The notes beneath the pieces were generated by a model. That model saw only the letters and a program-made list of their open reading frames with translations. It ran no database searches and was not told the origin of the DNA. From positions 33,825,001-33,889,000 of the forward strand of contig CM077594.1 of the NCBI GenBank assembly GCA_039654915.1: a stretch of DNA of 64,000 nucleotides, given 5' to 3'. Of this stretch, positions 34,430-48,200 are shown in pieces (position 1 is the stretch's first letter; each line of letters begins with the position of its first letter). Made by a program: the position numbers and the translations under genes. The stretch comes from Aquilaria yunnanensis. Taxonomy: Eukaryota > Streptophyta > Magnoliopsida > Malvales > Thymelaeaceae.

Positions 34430-36170
34430 AGAGGTTCTGAGGAAATCTCCTTAACCTCAATCTTCAATCAATTTTTCAAACACAGTCAATTTTGACCTAT
34501 GATCGGAGAGTTCCTGTCGTAGAGGTTCTAAGGAAATCTACTTAAAGTCAAAATTGAATTAATTTTTCAAACACAGTCAATTTTATCCAACGATCGGAGA
34601 GTTCCTGTCGTAGAGGTTCAAAGGAAATCTCCTTAACCTCAAACTTCAATCAATGTTTAAAACACAGTCAATTTTTTCCAACGATAGGAGACGTCCTGTC
34701 GTAGAAGTTCAAAGGAAATCTCTTTAACCTCAAACTCCAATCAATTTTTCCCACAAAGTCAATTTTCTCCAACGGTAGGAGAGTTCCTGTCGTAGAGGTT
34801 CTAAGGAAATCTCCTTAACCTCAAACTTCAATCAATTTTTCTAAAACAGTCAATTTTCTCAAATAATAGGAGAGTTCTTGTCGTATGGGTTCTAAGGAAA
34901 TCTCTTTAACCTCAAACTTTAATAAATTTTTCAAACACAGTCAATTTTTCTACAACGATAGGAGGGTTCCTGTGGTAGAGGTTATAAGGAAATGTCCTTA
35001 ACCTCAAACTTGAATCAATTTTTCAACCACAGTCGATTTTTCTTCAACGATAGGAGAGTTCGTGTCGTAGAGGTTATAACGAAATCTCCTTAACCTCAAA
35101 CTTCAATCAATTTTTCAAACACAGCCAATTTTTCTCCAATGATAGGAGAATTCCTGTCGTAGATGTTTTAAGGAAATCTCTTTAGCCTCAAACATCTATC
35201 AACTTTTCCAACATAGTCAATTTTCTCCAACGATAGGAGAGTTCCTGTCGTAGAGGTTCTAAGGAAATCTCTTTAACCTCAAACTTTAATCAATTTTTCA
35301 GACGCAGTCAATTTTTTGGAACGATCGGAGAGTTCCTGTCGTAGAGGTTCTGAGGAAATCTCCTTAACCTCAATCTTCAATCAATTTTTCAAACACAGTC
35401 AATTTTGTCCTATGATCGGAGAGTTCCTGTCGTAGAGGTTCTAAGGAAATCTACTTAACGTCAAAATTCATTTAAATTTTCAAACATAGTCAATTTTATC
35501 CAACGATCGGAGAGTTCCTGTCGTATAGGTTCAAAGGAAATCTTCTTAACCTCAAACTTCAATCAATGTTTCAAACACAGTCCATTTTTTCCAACGATAG
35601 GAGATGTCCTTTCGTAGAGGTTCTAAGGAAATCTCTTTAACCTCAAACTCCAATCAATTTTTCCCACAAAGTCAATTTTCTCCAGTGATAGGAGAGTTCC
35701 TGCCGTAGAGGTTCTAAGGAAATCTCCTTAACCTCAAACTTCAATCAATTTTTCAAAAACAGTCAATTTTCTCAAATGATAGGAGAGTTCCTGTCGGAGA
35801 GGTTCTAAGGAAATATCTTTAACCTCAAACTTTAATAAATACTTCAAACACAGTCAATTTTTCTACAACGATAAGAGAGTTCCTGTGGTAGAGGTTATAA
35901 GGAAATGTCCTTAACCTCAAACTTGAATCAATTTTTCAACCACAGTCGATTTTTCTTCAACGATAGGAGAGTTCGTGTCGTAGAGGTTATAAGGAAATCT
36001 CCTTAACCTCCAACTTCAATTAATTTTTCAAACATAGTCAATTTTTCTCTAACGATTGGAGAATTTCGGTCGTAGATGTTCTAAGGAAATCTATTTAGCC
36101 TCAAACATCAATCAATTTTTCCAACATAGTCAATTTTCTCCAACGATAGGAGAGTTCCTGTCGTAGAAGT
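34430..36170. repeat. Higher-order repeat of about 913 bp (ten monomers)
   Basis: TATGATCGGAGAG occurs at 34498 and 35411, and TGTGGTAGAGG at 34971 and 35884, both 913 bp apart. Matching monomers between the two units include an AAATCTACTTAA variant and the AAAAACAGTC variant. The second unit fades near 36170. Confidence 0.83.
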
Positions 36171-38099
36171 TCTAAAGAAATGTCCTTAACCTCAAACTTC
36201 AATATATTTTTCAAAAACAACCAATTTTCTCAAACGATAGGAGAGTTCCTGTCGTATAGGTTCTAAGGAAATCTCTTTAACCCCAAACTTCAATCAATTT
36301 TTCGAACACTGTAAATTTTCTGCAACGATAGGAGAGTTCCTGTCGTAGAGGTTATAAGGAAATGTTCTTAACCTCAAACTTGAATCAATTTTTCAACCAC
36401 AGTCAATTTTTCTTCACCGATAGGAGATTTCTTCTCGTAGAGGTTATAAGGAAATCTCCTTAACCTCAATCTTCAAATCAATTTTTCAAACGCAGTCAAT
36501 TTTCTCAAACGATAGGAGAGTTCCTGTCCTACAGGTTCTAAGGAAATCTCCTTAACCTCAAACATCTATCAATTTTTCAAACAAAGTCAATTTTCTCCAA
36601 CGATAGGAGAGTTCTTATCGAACAGGTTATAAGGAAATCTCCTTAACCCCAAACCTCAATCAATTTTTCAAACACAGTCAATTTTCTCCAACGATAGGAG
36701 AGTTCCTGTCGTACAGGTTATAAGGAAATCTCCTTAACCTCAAACGTCAATCAATTTTTCAAACACAGTCAATTTTTCTGTAAGTATAGGAGAGTTCCTG
36801 TCGTAGAGGTTATAAGGAAATGTCCTTAACCTCAAACTTCAATCAATTTTTCAACCACAGTCAATTTTTCTTCAACGATAGGAGAGTTCTTCTCGTAGAG
36901 GTTATATGGAAATCTCCTTAACCTCAAACTTCAAATCAATTTTTCAAACGCAGTCAATTTTCTCCAACGATAAAAGAGTTCTTGTCCTACAGGTTATAAG
37001 GAAATCTCCTTAACCTCAAACATCAATTAATTTTTCAAACACAGTCAATTTTTCAGGAACGATAGGAGAGTTCCTGTCATAGATGTTATAAGGAAATGTC
37101 CTTAACCTCAAACTTGAATCAATTTTTCAACCACAGTCAATTTTTCTTCAACGATAGGAGAGTTCTTCTCGTCGAGGTTATAGGGTAATCTCCTAAACCT
37201 CAAACTTCAAATCAATTTTTCAAACGCAGTCAATTTTCTCCAACGATAGGAGAGTTCCTGTCTTACAGGTTATAAGGAAATCTCCTTAAACTCAAACATT
37301 AATCAATTTTTCAAATACAGTCAATTTTTTCCAACGATAGGAGAGTTCTTGCCGAACAGGTTATAAGGAAATCTCCTTAACCCCAAACCTCAATCAATTT
37401 TTCAAACACAGTCAATTTTCTCTAACGATAGGAGAGTTCTTGTCGTAGAGCTTCTAAGGAGATCTCCTGAACCTCAAACTTGATTTTTTTTTTCAAACAC
37501 AGTCAATTTTTCTTCAATGATAGGAAAGGTCCTGTCGTAGAGGTTCTAAAAAAATCTCCTTAACCTCAAACTTCAGTCAATTTTTCAAACACAGTATATT
37601 TTCTCCAACGATAGAAGAGTTCCTGTCGTATAAGTTATAAAGAAATGTCCTTAACCTCAAATTTCAATCAATTTTCCAAACACAGTCAGTTTTTCACTAA
37701 CGATAGGAGAGTTCCTGCAGTAGAGGTTCAAAGGAAATCTCCTTAACCTCAAACTTCAATTAATTTTTCAAACACAGTCAATTTTCTCGAACGATAGGAG
37801 AGTTCCTGTCGTAGAGGTTCTAAGGAAATCTCCTGAACCTCAAACTATAACCAATTTTTCAAACATAGTTAATTTTTCCTCAACGATAGGAGAGTTCCTG
37901 TCGTAGACGTTCTAAGGAAATCTCCTTAACCTCAAACTTCAATCAATTTTTCAAACACAGTCAGTTTTCTCGAACGATAGGTGAGTTCCTGTCGTAGAGG
38001 TTTTAAGGAAATCTCCTTAACATCAAACTTCAATCAATTTTTCTCCAACGATTGCTGAGTTCCTGTCGTACAGGTTCTAAGGAAATCTCCTTAACCTCA
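36171..38099. repeat. Satellite with short-range repeated monomer groups
   Basis: The variant CTTCTCGTAGAGG (or CTTCTCGTCGAGG) occurs at 36431, 36889 and 37165, 458 and 276 bp apart, about five and three monomers. It is followed each time by a monomer with an extra A (TTCAAATCAATTTTTC). This suggests small multi-monomer duplications. No gene or insertion is present. Confidence 0.7.
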
Positions 38100-41000
38100 A
38101 ACTTCAGTCAATTTTTCAAACACAGTCAATTTTTCTTGAACGATAGGCGAGTTCCGATCGTAGAGGTTATATGGAAATCTCCTTAATCTCAAATGTTAAT
38201 CAATTTTTGGAACACAGTCAATCTTCTGCAATGATAGAAGTGTTCCTGTCGTAGAGGTTCTAAGGAAATCTCCTAAACCTTAAACTTGAATCAATTTTTC
38301 AAACATAGTCAATTTTTAATGAACGAGATGACAGTTCCTGTCGTAGAGGTTCTAAGGAAGTCTCCTTAACGTCAAACTTTAATCAATCTTTTAAATATAG
38401 TTAATTTTTCTTCAGCGATAGGAGAGTTTCTATCATAGAGGTTCTAAGGAAATCTCCTTAACTTCAAACTCAATCAATTTTTCTTCATTGATAAGAGAGC
38501 TCCTGTCGTAGAGGTTCTAAGTAAATCTCCTTAACCTCAAATTTCAATCAACTTTCCAAACCATGTCAATTTTCTCGAACGATAGGAGAGTTTCTGTTGT
38601 AGAGATTCGAAGGAAATCTCCTCAACCTCAAACTTTAATCAATTTTTATCCAACAATAGGACAGTTCCTGTCGTAGAGGTTCTAACAAAATCTCTTTAAC
38701 CTTGAACTTTAATCAAATTTTCAAACACAGTCAACTTTCTCCAACGATAGGTGAGTTCTTGTCGTACAGGTTCTAAGGAAATCTACTTAACCTCAAACCA
38801 CAATTAATTTTTCAAACACAGTCAATTTTCTCAAACGGTAGGAAAGTCCCTGTCGTAGAGGTTCCAAGGAAATCTCCTTAACTTCAAACTTTAATCAATT
38901 TTTCAAACACAGTCAATTTTTTTTTAACGATAGGAGAGTTCCTGTCGTAGAGGTTATAACGAAATGACCTTAACCTTAAACTTCAATCAATTTTTCAAAC
39001 ACAGTCAATTTTCTCAAACGATAGGCGAGTTCCTGTCATAGAGGTTCTAAGGAAATCTCCTTAAACTGAAACTTCAATCAATTTCTCAAACACAGTCAAT
39101 TTTCTCCAACGATAGGAGAGTTCCTGTCAGACAAGTTATAAGGAAATGTCCTTAACCTCAAACTTGAATCAATTTTTCAACCACAGTCAATTTTTCTTTA
39201 ACGATAGGAGAGTTCTTGTTGTAGAGGTTTTAAGGAAATCACCTTAACCTCAATCATCAATCAATTTTTCAAACACAATCAATTTTCTTCAACGATAGGA
39301 GAGTTCCTGTCGAACAGGTTATAAGGAAATCTCCTTAACCTCAAACCTCAATCAATTTTTCAAACACAGTCAATTTTCTCCAACGATAGCACAGTTCCTG
39401 TCGTACAAGTTATAAAGAAATGTCCTTAACCTCAAACTTGAATCAAATTTTCAATCACAGTCAGTTTTTCACTAACGATAAGAGAGTTCCTGCCGTAGAG
39501 GTTCAAAGGAAATCTCCTTACCCTCAAACTTTAATTAATGTTTCAAACATATTCAATCTTCTCCAACGATAGGAGAGTTCCTGTCGTAGAGGTTCTAAGG
39601 AAATCTCCTGAACCTCAAACTTTAACCAATTTCTCAAACACAGTTAATTTTTCTTCAACGATACGAGAGTTCCTGTCGTAGACGTTCTAAGGAAATCTCC
39701 TTCACCTCAAACTTCAATCAATTTTTCAAACACAGTTAATTTTCTCGAACGATAGGAGAGTTCCTGTCATAGAGGTTTTAAGGAAATCTCCTTAACTTCA
39801 AAGTTCAATCAATTTTTCAAGCACAGTCAATTTTTCTCCAACGATACCTGAGTTCCTTTCGTACAGGTTCTAAGGAAATCTCCTTAACCTCAAACTTTAA
39901 TCAATTTTTCAAACACAGTCAATTTTCTCCAACGATAGGAGAGTTCCTGTCGTACAGGTTCTAAGGAAATCTCCTTAACCTCAAACGTCAATCAATTTTT
40001 CAAACATAGTCAATTTTGTCCAACGATCGGAGAGTTCCTATCGTACAAGCTCTGAGGAAATCTCCGTACCTCAAACTTTATTCAATTTTTCAAACACAGT
40101 CAATTTTTCTTGAACGATAGGAGAGTTTCGATCGTAGAGGTATGAGGAAATCTCTTTAACCTCAAACATTAATCAATTTTTTAAACACAGTCAATCTTCT
40201 GCAATGATAGGAGAGTTCCTGTCGTAAAGGTTCTAAGGAAATCTCCTGAACCTTAAACTTCATACAATTTTTCAAACGCTGTCAATTTTTAATAAACGAG
40301 AGCACAGTTCCTGTCGTAGAGGTTCTAAGGAAATCTCCTTAACGTCACACTTCAATCAATTTTTCAAATACAGTCAATTTTTCTTGAATGATAGGAGAGT
40401 TTCTACCATCGAGGTTCTAAGGAAATCTCCTTAACCTCATACTCAATCAATTTTTCTTCAATGATACGAGAGTTCCTATAATAAATGTTCTAAGGAAATC
40501 TTCTAAACCTCAAACTTCAATCAACTTTTCCAACAAAGTCAATTTTCTCGAACGATAGGGGCGTTCCTGTTGTAGAGATTCTAAGGAAATCTCCTCAACC
40601 TCAAAACTTCAATCAATTTTTCACCAACAATAGGAGAGTTCCTGTCGTAGAGGTTCTAAAGAGATCTCCTTAACCTCAAACTTTAATCAATTTTTCAAAC
40701 ATAGTCAACTTTCTCCAGCGATAGAAGAGTTCTTGTCGTACAGGTTCTTAGGAAATCTCCTTAACCTCAAACTTTACTCAATTTTTCAAACACAGTCAAT
40801 TTTTGTTCAACGATAGGAGACTTCCTGTCGTAGAGGTTCTAAGGAAATCAGCTTAACCTCAAACTTCAATCAATTTTTCAAACACAGTCAATTTTCTCCA
40901 ACGATAGGAGAGTTTCGGTCATAAAGGTTCAAAGGAAATCTCCTTAACCTCAAAGATCAATCAATTTTTCATACACAGTCAATTTTCTTCGACGATAGAA

Positions 41001-44000
41001 GAGTTCCTATCGTACAGGTTATAAGGAAATCTCTTTAACCTCAAACTTCATTCAATTTCTCAAACACAGTCAATTTTTCTTGAACGATAGGAGAGTTCCG
41101 ATCGTAGAGGTTATATGGAAATCTCCTTAATCTCAAACGTTAAACAATTTTTGGAACACAGTCAATCTTCTGCAATGATAGAAGTGTTCCTGTCATAGAG
41201 GTTCTAAGGAAATCTCCTAAACCTTAAACTTCAATCAAATTTTCAAACATAGTCAATTTTTAATGAACGAGACGACAATTCCTGTCGTAGAGGTTCTAAG
41301 GAAATCTCCTTAACGTCAAACTTCAATCAATCTCCTTAAATACAGTCAATTTTTCCTCAATGATAGGAGAGTTTCTATCATAGAGGTTCTAAGGAAATCT
41401 CCTTAACTTCAAACTCAATCAATTTTTCTTCAATGATAAGAGAGTTCCTGTCGTAGAGGTTCTAAGGAAATCTCCTTAATCTCAAATTTCAATCAACTTT
41501 TCAAACCATGTCAATTTTCTCGAACGATAGGAGAGTTTCTGTTTTAGAGATTCTAAGGAAATCTCCTCAACCTCAAACTTTAATCAATTTTTATCCAACA
41601 ATAGGACAGTTCCTGTCGCAGAGGTTCTAACAAAATCTCCTTCACCTCAAACTTTAATCAATTTTTCAAACACAGTCAACTTTCTCCAACGATAGGACAG
41701 TTCTTGTCCTACAGGTTCTAAGGAAATCTCCTTAACCTCAAACCTCAATCAATTTTTCAAACACAGTCAATTTTCTCCAACGATAAGAGCGTCCCTGTCG
41801 TAGAGGTTCCAAGGAAATCTCATTAACCTCAAACTTTAATTAATTTTTCAAACACAGTCAATTTTTCTTTAACGATAGGAGAGTTCCTATCATAGAGGTT
41901 ATAACGAAATCACATTAACCTTAAAGTTCAATCAATTTTTCAAACACAGGCAATTTTCTCAAAAGATAGGCGAGTTCCTGTCCTAGAGGTTCTACGGAAA
42001 TCTCCTTAACCTGAAACTTCAATCAATTTCTCAAACTCAGTCAATTTTCTCCAACGATAGGAGAGTTCCTGTCGTACAGGTTATAAGGAAATGTCCTTAA
42101 CCTCAAACATGAATCAATTTTTCAACCACGGTCAATTTTTCTTTAACGATAGGAGAGTTCTCGTTGTAGAGGTTATAAGGAAATCACCTTAAACTCAAAC
42201 ATCAATCAATTTTTCAAACAAAGTCAATTTTCTCCAACGATAGGAGAGTTCCAGTCGTACAGGTTATAAGGAAATCTCCTTAACCTCAAACCTCAATCAA
42301 TTTTTCAAACACAGTCAATTTTCTCCAAGATAGGAGAGTTCTTGTCGTACAAGTTATAAAGAAATGTCCTTAACTTCAAATTTGAATCAATTTTTCAAAC
42401 ACAGTCAGTTTTTCACTAACGATAGGAGAGTTCCTGCCTAGAGGTTCAAAGGAAATCTCCTTAACCTCAAACTTCAATTAATTTTTCAAACATAGTCAAT
42501 TTTCTCCAACGATAGGAGAGTTTCTGTCGTAAAGGTTCTAAGGAAATCTACAGAACCTCAAACTTTAACCAATTTTTCAAACACAGTTAATTTTTCTTCA
42601 ACGATAGGATAGTTCCTGTCGTAGACGTTCTAAGGAAATCTCCTTCACCTCAAACTTCAATCAATTTTTCAAACACAGTCAATTTTCCCGAACGATAGAA
42701 GAGTTACTGTCGTAGAGGTTTTAAGGAAATTTCCTTAACTTCAAACTTCAATCAATTTTTCAAGCACAGTCAATTTTTCTCCAACGATACCTCAGTTCCT
42801 TTCATACAGGTTCTAAGGAAATCTCCTTAACCTCAAACTTTAATCAATTTTTCAAACACAGTCAATTTTCTCCAACGATAGGAGGGTTCCTGTCATACAG
42901 GTTCTAAGGAAATCTCCTTAACCTCAAACGTCAATCAATTTTTCAAACATAGTCAATTTTGTCCAGTAATCGGAGAGTTCCTATCGTACAAGCTTTGAGG
43001 AAATCTCCTTATCCTCAAGCTTTATTCAATTTTTCAAACACAGTCAATTTTCCTTGAACGATAAGAGAGTTCCGATCGTAAAGGTATAAGGAAATCTCTT
43101 TAACCTCAAACATTAATCAATTTTTTAAACACAGTCAATCTTCTACAACGATATGAGAGTTCCTGTCGTAAAGGTTCTAAGGAAATCTCCTGAACCTTAA
43201 ACTTCATACAATTTTTCAAACACAGTCAATTTTTAATAAACGAGTGCACAGTTCCTGTCGTAGAGGTTCTAAGGAAATCTCCTTAACGTCAAACTTCAAT
43301 CAATTTTTCAAATACAGTTAATTTTTTTTCAACGATAGGAGAGTTTCTACCATCGAGGTTCCAAGGAAATCACCTTAACCTCATACTCAATCAATTTTTC
43401 TTCAATGATACGAGAGTTCCTATCATAGATGTTCTAAGGAAATCTTCTTAACCTCAAACTTCAATCAACTTTTCCAACAAAGTCAATTTTCTTGAACGAT
43501 AGGAACGTTCCTGTTGTAGAGATTCTAAGGAAATCTCCTCAACCTCAAACTTCAATCAACTTTTCGCCAACAATAGGAGAGTTCCTGTCTTAGAGGTTCT
43601 AAAGAGATCTCGTTAACCTCAAACTTCAATCAATTTTTCAAACACAGTCAACTTTCTCCAGCGATTGGAGAGTTCTTGTCGTACAGGTTCTTAGGAAATC
43701 TCCTTAAGCTCAAACTTCAATCAACTTTTCAAACACAGTCAATTTTTCTTCAACGATAGGAAAGTTCCTGTTGTAGAGGTTCTAAGGAAATCACCTTAAT
43801 CTCAAACTTCAATCAATTTTTCAAACATAGTCAATTTTCTCTAACGATAGGAGAGTTTCAGTCATAAGGTTCAAAGGAAATCTCCTTAACCTCAAAGATC
43901 AATCAATTTTTCAAACGCAGTCAATTTTCTCCGACGATAAAAGAGTTCCTGTCGTACAGGTTATAAGGAAATCTCCTTAACCTCAAACTTCATTCAATTT

Positions 44001-45290
44001 TTCAAACACAGTCAGTTTTTCTTGAACGATAGGAGAGTTTCAATCGTAGAGGTTATATGGAAATCTCCTTAATCTCAAACGTTAAGCAATTTTTGGAACA
44101 TAGTCAATCTTCTGCAATGATAGAAGTGTTACTGTCGTAGAGGTTCGAAGGAAATCTCCTAAACCTTAAACTTCAATCAATTTTTCAAACATAGTCAATT
44201 TTTAATGAACGAGACGACAGTTCCTGTCGTAGAGGTTCTAAGGAAATCTCCTTTACGTCTAACTTCAATCAATGTTTTAAAGACAGTCAATTTTTCTTCA
44301 ACGATAGGAGAGTTTCTATCATAGAGGTTCTAAGGAAATCTCCTTAACTTCAAACTCAATCAATTTTTCTTCAATGATAAGTGAGTTCCAGTCGTAGAGG
44401 TTCTAAGGAAATCTCCTTAATCTCAAATTTCAATCAACTTTTCAAACCATGTCAATTTTCTCGAACGATAGGAGAGTTTCTGTTGTAGAGATTCTAAGGA
44501 AATCTCCTCAACCTCAAACTTTAATCAATTTTTATCCAACAATAGCACAGTTCCTGTCGTAGAGGTTCTAACAAAATCTCCATAACCTCAAACTTTAATC
44601 AATTTTTCAAACACAGTCAACTTTCTCCAACGATAGGAGAGTTCTTGTCGTACAGGTTCTAAGGAAATCTCCTTAACCTCAAACCTCAATTAATTTATCA
44701 AACACAGTCAATTTTCTCCAATGATAGGAGAGTCCGTGTCGTAGAGGTTCTAAGGAAATCTCCTTAACCTCAAACTTTAATCAATTTTTCAAACACAGTC
44801 AATTTTTCTTTAACGATAAGAGAGTTCCTGTCGTAGAGGTTATAACGAAATCACCTTAACCTTAAACTTCAATCAATTTTTCACACACAGTCAATTTTCT
44901 CAAACGATAGGCGAGTTCCTGTCATAGAGGTTCTAAGAAAATCTCCTTAACCTGAAACTTCAATCAATTTCTCAAACGCAGTCAATTTTCTCCAACGATA
45001 GGAGAGTTCCTGTCGTACAGGTTATAAGGAAATGTCCTTAACCTCAAACTTGAATCAATTTTTCAACCACAATGAATTTTTCTTTAACGATAGGAGAGTT
45101 CTTGTTGTAGAGGTTATAAGGAAATCACCTTAACCTCAAACATCAATCAATTTTTCAAACACAGTCAATTTTCTCCAATGATAGGAGAGTTCCTGTCGTA
45201 CAGGTTATAAGGAAATCTCCTTAACCTCAAACCTCAATCAATTCTTCAAACATAGTCAATTTTCTCTAACAAAAGGAGAGTTCCTGTCGT
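38100..45290. repeat. Higher-order repeat block H, period about 2943 bp
   Basis: The GGTTATATGGAAATCTCC monomer recurs with its TT at 38167, 41111 and 44053, spacings of 2944 and 2942 bp. Each unit contains the AATGAACGAG cassette marker (38318, 41262, 44204). A sister marker AATAAACGAG occurs at 40291 and 43235, also 2944 bp apart. There are nearly two and a half units; the third stops matching at about 45290. Regularity of the spacing implies few indels since amplification. Confidence 0.88.
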
Positions 45291-48200
45291 ACAGGTTATA
45301 AGGAAATGTCCTTAACCTCAAACTTGAATCAATTTTTCAACCACAGTCAATTTTTCTTCAACGATAGGAGAGTTCCTGTTGTAGAGGTTAAAAGGAAATC
45401 CCCTTAATCTCAAACTTCAATCAATTTTTCAAACATAGTCAATTTTTCTCCAACGATAACTGAGTTCCTGTCATAGAGGTTCAAACGAAATCTCCTTAAC
45501 CTCAAAGTTCAATCAATTTTTCAAACATAGTCAATTTTCTCCAATGATAGAAGAGTTCCTTTTGTAGAGGTTCTAAGGAAATCTCCTTAACCTCAAACTG
45601 CAATCAATTTTTTAAACACAGTCAATTTTTCTGAACGATAGTAGAGCTCCTGTCGTAGAGCTTCTAAGGAAATCTCCTTAACCTCAAACGTCAAACAATT
45701 TTTCAAACACAGTTAATTTTTCTCCAACGATAGCTGAGTTCCTGTCGTACAGGTTCTAAGGAAATCTCCTTAACCTCAAACTTCAATCAATTTTTCAAAC
45801 ACAGTCAATTTTGTCCAACGATAGAAGAGTTCCTGTCGTAGAGGTTCTAAGGAAATCTCCTAAACCTCAAACTGTAATAAATTTTTCAAACACAGTCAAT
45901 TTTCCCGATCGATAGGAGAGTTCCTGTCGTTGAGGTTCTAAGGAAATCTCCTTAACCTCAAACGTCAATCAATTTTTCAAACACAGTTAATTTTTCTCCA
46001 ACGATAGCTGAGTTCCTGTCGTACAGGTTCTAAGGAAATCTCCTTAACCTCAAACTTCAATCAATTTTTCAAACACAGTCAATTTTCTCTAACGATAGGA
46101 GAGCTCCTGTTGTACAGGTTATAAGGAAATCTCCTTAACCTCAAACCTCAATCAGTTTTTCAAACACAGTCAATTTTCTTCAACGATGGGAGAGTTCCTG
46201 TCGTAGAGGTTCTAAGGAAATCTCCTGAACCTCAAACTTTAATCAATTTTTGAAACATAGTCAATCTTTCTTCAATGATAAGGGAGTTCCTGTTGTAGAG
46301 GTTCTAAGGAAATCTCATCAACCTCAAACTTCAATCAATTTTTCAAACATAGTCAATTTTCTCCAACAGTAGAAGAGTTCTTGTCGTAGGGGTTCTAATG
46401 AAATCTCCTTAACCTCAAACTGCAATCAATTATTCAAACACAGTCAATTTTCCCGAACGATAGGAGAGTTCCTGTCGTAGAGGTTCTAAGGAAATCTCCT
46501 TAACCTTAAACGTCAATCAATTTTTCAAACACAGTCAATTTTTCTCCAACGATAGTTGAGTTCTTGTCGTATAGGTTCTAAGGAAATGTCCTTAACCTCA
46601 AACTTGAATCAAGTTTTCAAACACAGTCAATTTTTCTTTAACGATAAGAGAGGTCCTATCGTAGAGGTTCTAAAGAAATCTCCTCAACCTCAAACTTCAA
46701 TCAATTTGTCAAACACAGTCAATTTTCTCGAACGATAAGAGAGTTCCTATCGTAGAGGTTCTAAGGAAATCTCCTTAACCTCAAACTTCTATCAATTTTT
46801 CAAACGCAGTCAATTTTTCACCAACGATATCTGAGTTCTTGTCGTACAGGTTCTAAGGAAATCTCCTTAACCTCAAACTTCAATCAATTTTTCAAACACA
46901 GTCAATTTTCTCCAATGATAAGAGTTTTCCTGTCGTGCAGGTTCTAAGGAAATCTCTTTAACAACAAACTTCAATCAATTTTTCAAACACAGTCAATTTT
47001 GTCCAACCATTGGAGAGTTTCTGTCGTACAGGTTCTAAAGAAATCTCCTTAACCTCAAACTTCATTCAAATTTTCAAACACAGTTAATTTTTCTTGAACG
47101 ATAGGAGGGTTCCGATCATAGAGGTTATAAGGAAATCTCCTGCAATTATAGGAGAGTTTCTATCGTAGAGGTTCTAAGGAAATCTCTTGAACCTTAAACT
47201 TCAATCAATTTTTCAAAAACAGTTAATACTTAATGAGCGAGAGGACAGTTCCTGTTGTAGAGATTCTAAGGAAATCTCCTAAACATCAAACTTCAATCAA
47301 TTTTTTAAATACAGTCAATTTTTCTTCAACGATAGGAGAGTTTCTATCATAGAGGTTCTCAGGAAATCTCCTTAACCTCAAACTCAATCAATTTTTCTTC
47401 AATGACAGGAGAGTTCCTATCGTAGAGGTTCTAAGGAAATCTCCTTAACCTCAAATTTCAATCAACGTTTCAAACCAACATAATTTTTTCGAACGATAGG
47501 AGAGTTCCTCTTGTAGAGATTCTAAGGAAATCTTCTTAACCTCAAACTTTAATCAATTTTTCTCCAAGCGTAGGAGAGTTCCTGTCGTAGAACTTCTAAA
47601 AAAATCTCCTTAACCTCAAACTTTAATAAATTTTTCAAACAGAGTCAACTTTGTCCAATGATAGGAGAGTTGTTGTCATACAGGTTCTAAGAAAATCTCC
47701 TTAATCTCAAACCTCAATCAATTTTTCAAACACAGTCAATTTTCTCCAACGATAGGAGAGTTCCTGTCGTAGAGGTTCTAAGGAAATCTCCTTAACCTCA
47801 AACTTTAATCAATTTTTCAAACACATTCAATTTTTCTTCAACAATAGGAGAGTTCCTGTCGTAGAGGTTATAAGGAAATCACCATAACCTTAAACTTTAA
47901 TCAATTTTTCAAACTCAATGAATTTTTTGGAACGATAGCAGAGTTCCTGTCGTTGAGGTTTTAAGGAAATCTCTTTAACCTCAAACTTTAATCAATTTTT
48001 GAAACACAGTCAATTTTTTCCGACGATCGGAGAGTTCCTGTCGTACAGGTGGTAAGGAAATCTCCTTAACTTCAAACTTTAATCAATTTTTCAAACACAG
48101 TCGATTTTGTCCAACGATCGGAGAGTTCCTGTCGTACAGGTTCTAAGGAAATCTCCTTAACCTCAAACTTTAATCATTTTTTCAAAAACAGTCAATTTTT

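Larger units (their letters stand above)
6545..47241. repeat. Recurring multi-monomer cassette marked by AATGAACGAG
   Basis: A rare monomer with TTTTTAATGAACGAGAG in place of the GATAGG block starts at 6545, 9605, 11031, 15106, 19242, 20030, 24468, 34038, 38318, 40291 (AATAAACGAG), 41262, 43235 (AATAAACGAG), 44204 and 47232 (TAATGAGCGAG). Before it comes a CAATCTTCTGCA monomer. After it, usually, come a TAACG-TCAAAC monomer with AAATACAG, a short monomer AAACTCAATC, then a TCAACTTTTC monomer with AGAGATTCT. The fixed order across blocks of different period shows these blocks descend from one ancestral arrangement. The interval is the span of all copies, not one unit. Confidence 0.85.

Noticed and set aside
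46556..46738. 60-codon ORF in satellite
   Set aside because: Chance frame across two monomers, same origin as the other satellite ORFs.
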